Shown here in pieces: positions 61,087 through 64,000 of a stretch of DNA of 64,000 nucleotides. The DNA comes from Dokdonia sp. Dokd-P16. GTDB lineage: Bacteria; Bacteroidota; Bacteroidia; Flavobacteriales; Flavobacteriaceae. The stretch covers positions 2,851,001 through 2,915,000 of the forward strand of contig NZ_CP029151.1 in assembly GCF_003095655.1 (NCBI RefSeq), in the 5' to 3' direction. Both the position numbers and the translations under genes were made by a program. The notes below the pieces were generated by a model that saw only the letters and a list, made by a program, of their open reading frames with translations, ran no database searches and was not told where the DNA came from. How positions within the stretch are numbered: position 1 is the first letter of the stretch; every line of letters begins with the position of its first letter.

Positions 61087-61430
61087 TGGAATCAAATACA
61101 AGTAAATACGAACGCGCAAAAAAACGTGTAGAAGAAGAGAAAGGGTTTTACAGGCATCTCACGGTTTATCTTGTGATAAACATCCTGCTGCAATTATTCT
61201 ACTCGGGGATGTTCTTTAACTTCGATGTGCTGGGTAATGCTCCTTGGTGGGTACGTTATACAACACCATTTTTCTGGGGATTATCGCTGCTAGTACATTG
61301 GATTTATGTTTTTAAAGGATTCCGCTTCTTTAAAGGATTAAAGAAATGGGAAGATCGCAAGATTCAAGAGTTTATGGATCAAGAGGAAGAAGAGTTTTCA
61401 AACCGCTTTCGCGAAAACAGGAACTCATGA
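61086..61430 (+). CDS. 2TM domain protein 3
   Basis: A 114-residue 2TM protein: YERAKKRVEEEKGFYRHLTVYL, membrane segments at about 22-44 and 60-80, and WEDRKIQEFMDQEEEE. Its stop overlaps the amidohydrolase start by 4 bp (ATGA). The one-sided palindrome at 61407-61416 is read as FREN. Confidence 0.88.
   Translation: MESNTSKYERAKKRVEEEKGFYRHLTVYLVINILLQLFYSGMFFNFDVLGNAPWWVRYTTPFFWGLSLLVHWIYVFKGFRFFKGLKKWEDRKIQEFMDQEEEEFSNRFRENRNS
61407..61416. repeat. Iterated palindrome, one-sided variant, inside 2TM gene
   Basis: TTTCGCGAAA with CGC on the left arm; read as FREN. Confidence 0.8.
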
Positions 61431-62563
61431 TACGTACGCTGTTTATCTTACTATTGCTGGGCTTCTACACAGTGAGCGCGCAACAAAGCTTTGTAGTAGA
61501 ACATGTAACCTTATTTAACGGCACCGAAATCTTAGCAAATCAATTTGTAAAAGTAGAAAAAGGAACCATCAGCGAGGTGTCTTCAAATGCACTTACTGCG
61601 CAGACTACCATAGACGGCACTGGGAAGTTTTTAATGCCAGCATTAATAAATGCTCATGTTCACACGTGGGCAGCACCGCAACTACAAGAAGCAGCCCAAG
61701 CAGGTGTTCTCAATCTGCTAGACATGCACGGCATGGAACCTATGCAAGAGGCAATGATTAATCTGCGAGATACACAGGGCAATGCTAGATTGTATCGCGC
61801 AGGATATGCAGCTACCACAGAAGGTGGTCACGGTACGCAATACGGTTTTCCTATTCCTACACTTTCTAAGCCAGAAGATGCTGCACAATGGGTTGCAGAT
61901 CGTGTAGCAGCGGGAGTCGACTACATAAAAATTATTGTCGAACCTTGGAAAGCTACACTTGATAGAGAAACGGTAGCGGCTATTATTAAAGAAGCACATA
62001 AGGCAGATAAAATAGCGGTAGTTCACGTTTCACGAGCACAAGATGCTTTTGATGCTCTCTCTAGTGGTGCAGATGGTCTCGTGCATATTTATAATGATGC
62101 GCCTCTCACAGCAGCACAGCTCGCCATACTTAAGGAAGATGCAAACTTCTTTGTGATACCTACCATACTCACCACAGTATTGATTCAGCCTTTGTACTAC
62201 AATAAAACAGCGGAAGAAACTGCCGAAATAGAAACGCGTCTCATCAAGGAAGTTAAGCGCTTATACGATGCAGGAATTCCGATACTAGCAGGTACGGATC
62301 CGCCAAATGCCAATATTAATATAGGCAGCGATTTGTATAAAGAATTGGCTTTTTTCGCGAAAGCGGGATTACCCATAGAAGCAGTGCTCGCGAGTGCCAC
62401 CTCATTACCAGCAGATAAGTTTTCTCTAGAGAACGTAGGTTATATAAAAGAAGGCTTTAAAGCAGATATGTTATTGCTTGATAAATCTCCTGTTGAAGAT
62501 GTATTAAACATGAACTCGATAGCCAAAATCTGGAAAGAGGGCGTGCTTATCACACAAGAATAA
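61427..62563 (+). CDS. Exported amidohydrolase
   Basis: A 378-residue amidohydrolase-superfamily enzyme with a signal peptide (MIRTLFILLLLGFYTVSAQ). The metal motif is LINAHVHTWA, with a Lys in DYIKIIVEPWK and a late AGTDPPNAN giving the bridging Lys and final Asp. Relatives include imidazolonepropionase-like and prolidase-like enzymes; the substrate is unknown. The start at ATG 61427-61429 overlaps the stop of the last 2TM gene, so it is coupled to the 2TM operon. The one-sided palindrome at 62353-62362 is read as FFAKA. Confidence 0.87.
   Translation: MIRTLFILLLLGFYTVSAQQSFVVEHVTLFNGTEILANQFVKVEKGTISEVSSNALTAQTTIDGTGKFLMPALINAHVHTWAAPQLQEAAQAGVLNLLDMHGMEPMQEAMINLRDTQGNARLYRAGYAATTEGGHGTQYGFPIPTLSKPEDAAQWVADRVAAGVDYIKIIVEPWKATLDRETVAAIIKEAHKADKIAVVHVSRAQDAFDALSSGADGLVHIYNDAPLTAAQLAILKEDANFFVIPTILTTVLIQPLYYNKTAEETAEIETRLIKEVKRLYDAGIPILAGTDPPNANINIGSDLYKELAFFAKAGLPIEAVLASATSLPADKFSLENVGYIKEGFKADMLLLDKSPVEDVLNMNSIAKIWKEGVLITQE
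62353..62362. repeat. Iterated palindrome, one-sided variant, inside amidohydrolase gene
   Basis: TTTCGCGAAA with GCG on the right arm; read as FFAKA. Confidence 0.8.
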
Positions 62564-62612
62564 GGAATTAGTATTTTTACCTACATCAACAAAACCATCA
62601 AATAACCAATCC

Positions 62613-63371
62613 ATGAACGTACTCATTATAGAAGACGAAAAACCATCTGCAAGACGCCTCAATAGAATGCTTGCCGAAGTAGGAGTTACTGTAAATGAAA
62701 TGCTGCATTCTGTAGAGGAAGCTGTGGCTTGGTTTAAAACGAATACGCACCCAGATTTGATTTTTCTAGACATCCAACTTTCAGATGGATTGTCTTTTGA
62801 GATTTTTGATCAAGTAGAGGTGAAGAGTGCTATTATTTTTACGACAGCTTTTGATGAATACGCGCTACAGGCTTTTAAACTTAATAGCGTAGATTATCTA
62901 TTAAAACCTATAGACGACGAAGACCTTGAAAAAGCAGTAAACAAGTACAAGGAGCGCATGCCTAAGGCGCAAGATGTGTCACTCAACTTTGAAGACATCC
63001 GCAAGCTACTTGGCGCAACAGCAGTAGAACGTGAGTATAAAAAGCGATTTACAACTAAGATAGGGCAGCACATAAAAATGATTCCTATAGATGAGATTGA
63101 GTGTTTTTATAGTGAAAACAAAGGGACGTATGCCGGTACTATAGATGGACGTAATTATTTGCTGGATACCACACTCGAGTTACTAGAGAATGATCTAGAG
63201 CCTGAAACCTTCTTCCGCGTAAGCAGGAAGTTTTATGTAAATATTAATGCGATAGCAGATATCATAGCATACACAAACTCAAGATTAAAAATAAAGTTGA
63301 ACACTTGGAGCGAGCAAGAAATTATTGTGAGCAGGGAGCGTGTAAAAGACTTTAAAACGTGGATTGCTTAA
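62613..63371 (+). CDS. LytTR family response regulator
   Basis: A 252-residue response regulator. The receiver domain (about 1-115) has the acidic pair ED at 7-8, the phosphorylation site Asp53 in FLDIQL and Lys98 in LLKPID. A linker leads to the LytTR DNA-binding domain (about 145-250, IPIDEIECFYSENKGTYA, FFRVSRKFYVNINAI). It is 49 bp behind the amidohydrolase gene. The histidine kinase that should phosphorylate it is not in the window; in relatives it often has a 2TM sensor, as the three 2TM proteins nearby do without the kinase part. Confidence 0.93.
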   Translation: MNVLIIEDEKPSARRLNRMLAEVGVTVNEMLHSVEEAVAWFKTNTHPDLIFLDIQLSDGLSFEIFDQVEVKSAIIFTTAFDEYALQAFKLNSVDYLLKPIDDEDLEKAVNKYKERMPKAQDVSLNFEDIRKLLGATAVEREYKKRFTTKIGQHIKMIPIDEIECFYSENKGTYAGTIDGRNYLLDTTLELLENDLEPETFFRVSRKFYVNINAIADIIAYTNSRLKIKLNTWSEQEIIVSRERVKDFKTWIA

Positions 63372-64000
63372 TCCTCAAGGTTTTCATTAAAAGCACTAGG
63401 TAGCATTGTTGGGATTAATCGCACGAGAATAGGAAGCAATAATCCGCCTCCTGGAAGTAAGAATACTGCCAGTGATGGTATGCTCTTGCAAATGTCAAGT
63501 AGCTGTTTTTTTACCACTTTGCGCTCTTCTTTAGATAAATCTCGCGTAGTAGACTGACCTAGTAAAATCACTAAGTCACGACTCTCTCTTATTTCTCTCA
63601 CAAGGCGATTGCTATTGCGTGAGATAAGATTGCCGACAGAAGAAGTCGTCTGACTATAAAAGTGCTTTATAGGATTACTGTATTTGAGATACGAAATCTC
63701 TGTGCCGTGCTCCGTCAAGAATGTTTTTACGGCAAGTACAGCATCTAGGTAACCTTTTTCATCAAGCCCCATAATCGTACAGAACTGCATGATAAATTCG
63801 CGCTCGTGCTTATCGATTTTCTCGTCATCCCATAGCGATAGACTACATAAATCTAGAAGGTATTGTTGCTCTAGAGGTTCGGTAATAATCTTGAGGTTAA
63901 TCTCAGAAACCTCGGTATGTGTGTGCTTTATGAGTTCGTTATAGCGTACAGAGCTTTCAAATAATTTTATAAGAAGCTTGTTATATTCATCCTTACTCTC
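63368..64000 (-). CDS. LETM1-like protein, partial
   Basis: The frame is open to the window end; 210 C-terminal residues are visible and the N-terminus lies outside. The C-terminal LLPGGGLLLPILVRLIPTMLPSAFNE matches the LETM1-like membrane motif of Bacteroidota LETM1-related proteins, some of which are linked to biofilm. The visible upstream part (residues about 1-75 of the fragment, KHEREFIMQFCTIMGLDE) is helical and soluble. The stop overlaps the last bases of the convergent LytTR regulator gene. Confidence 0.75.
   Translation of the reverse strand, partial: ESKDEYNKLLIKLFESSVRYNELIKHTHTEVSEINLKIITEPLEQQYLLDLCSLSLWDDEKIDKHEREFIMQFCTIMGLDEKGYLDAVLAVKTFLTEHGTEISYLKYSNPIKHFYSQTTSSVGNLISRNSNRLVREIRESRDLVILLGQSTTRDLSKEERKVVKKQLLDICKSIPSLAVFLLPGGGLLLPILVRLIPTMLPSAFNENLED

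Noticed and set aside
61346-61426. Longer N-terminus of the amidohydrolase from ATG 61346
   Set aside because: It lies wholly within the 2TM gene in another frame and would bury the signal peptide.
1-64000. CRISPR array
   Set aside because: No regularly spaced short repeats with unique spacers; the iterated palindrome is irregularly spaced over kilobases.

Overview
The window comes from a marine-type member of the Flavobacteriaceae, most like a Dokdonia/Krokinobacter-type genome. The reasons are the gliding ABC-transporter genes gldF and gldG, typical flavobacterial families (2TM-domain proteins, a Lacal_2735-type small protein, BshB1, TlpA-type lipoproteins, MiaE), and the Bacteroidota promoter element TAnnTTTG in front of many genes. 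The assignment is inferred from gene content; no database was searched.

Layout. 0.1-9.5 kb: mixed housekeeping and hypothetical genes (YbjQ, pirin, a GreA/B-like factor beside a large FAD/NAD(P) protein, a DUF2254 membrane protein, a metallo-beta-lactamase-fold lipoprotein). The second gene, a TlpA-like lipoprotein, is broken by an in-frame TGA. 9.5-12.8 kb: a histidine-utilisation operon (hutI, a transglutaminase-like protein, hutG, a GNAT enzyme). 12.9-24.8 kb: a PLP sulfur-amino-acid lyase, bshB1, tRNA-His, an M28 peptidase, dnaN, gldF-gldG, and small metabolic genes ending with an Fsa-type aldolase. 24.8-38.2 kb: a TlpA-like protein without its redox cysteines, an ABC-F ATPase, pheT, another TlpA, recG and an M1 aminopeptidase. 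38.3-45.8 kb: an MFS transporter, then AT-rich orphan genes, a GDPD lipoprotein and higA beside a truncated higB. 45.9-52.2 kb: a TlpA lipoprotein and a three-gene Eco57I-like restriction-modification operon with its own XRE regulator and a direct-repeat operator. 53-55.8 kb: a Crp/Fnr regulator, a 22-bp perfect palindrome, a lipoprotein made of three ~100-residue repeats, and a TlpA. 55.8-57.3 kb: a small lipoprotein gene split by a ~1 kb insert. 57.3-64 kb: miaE, dnaX, a frameshifted small gene, three consecutive 2TM genes coupled to an amidohydrolase, a LytTR response regulator, and the 3' part of a LETM1-like gene cut by the window end.

The most striking feature is genome-wide in style. 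The palindrome TTTCGCGAAA occurs 24 times, 16 of them as the full 14-mer GCTTTCGCGAAAGC, both between genes and inside genes. Inside genes it is read only as AFAKA-like or FRES-like peptide, never in the third frame. It is absent from a 9.5-kb stretch centred on the restriction-modification block. It behaves like a highly iterated, possibly protein-recognised, chromosomal motif that newly acquired DNA lacks.
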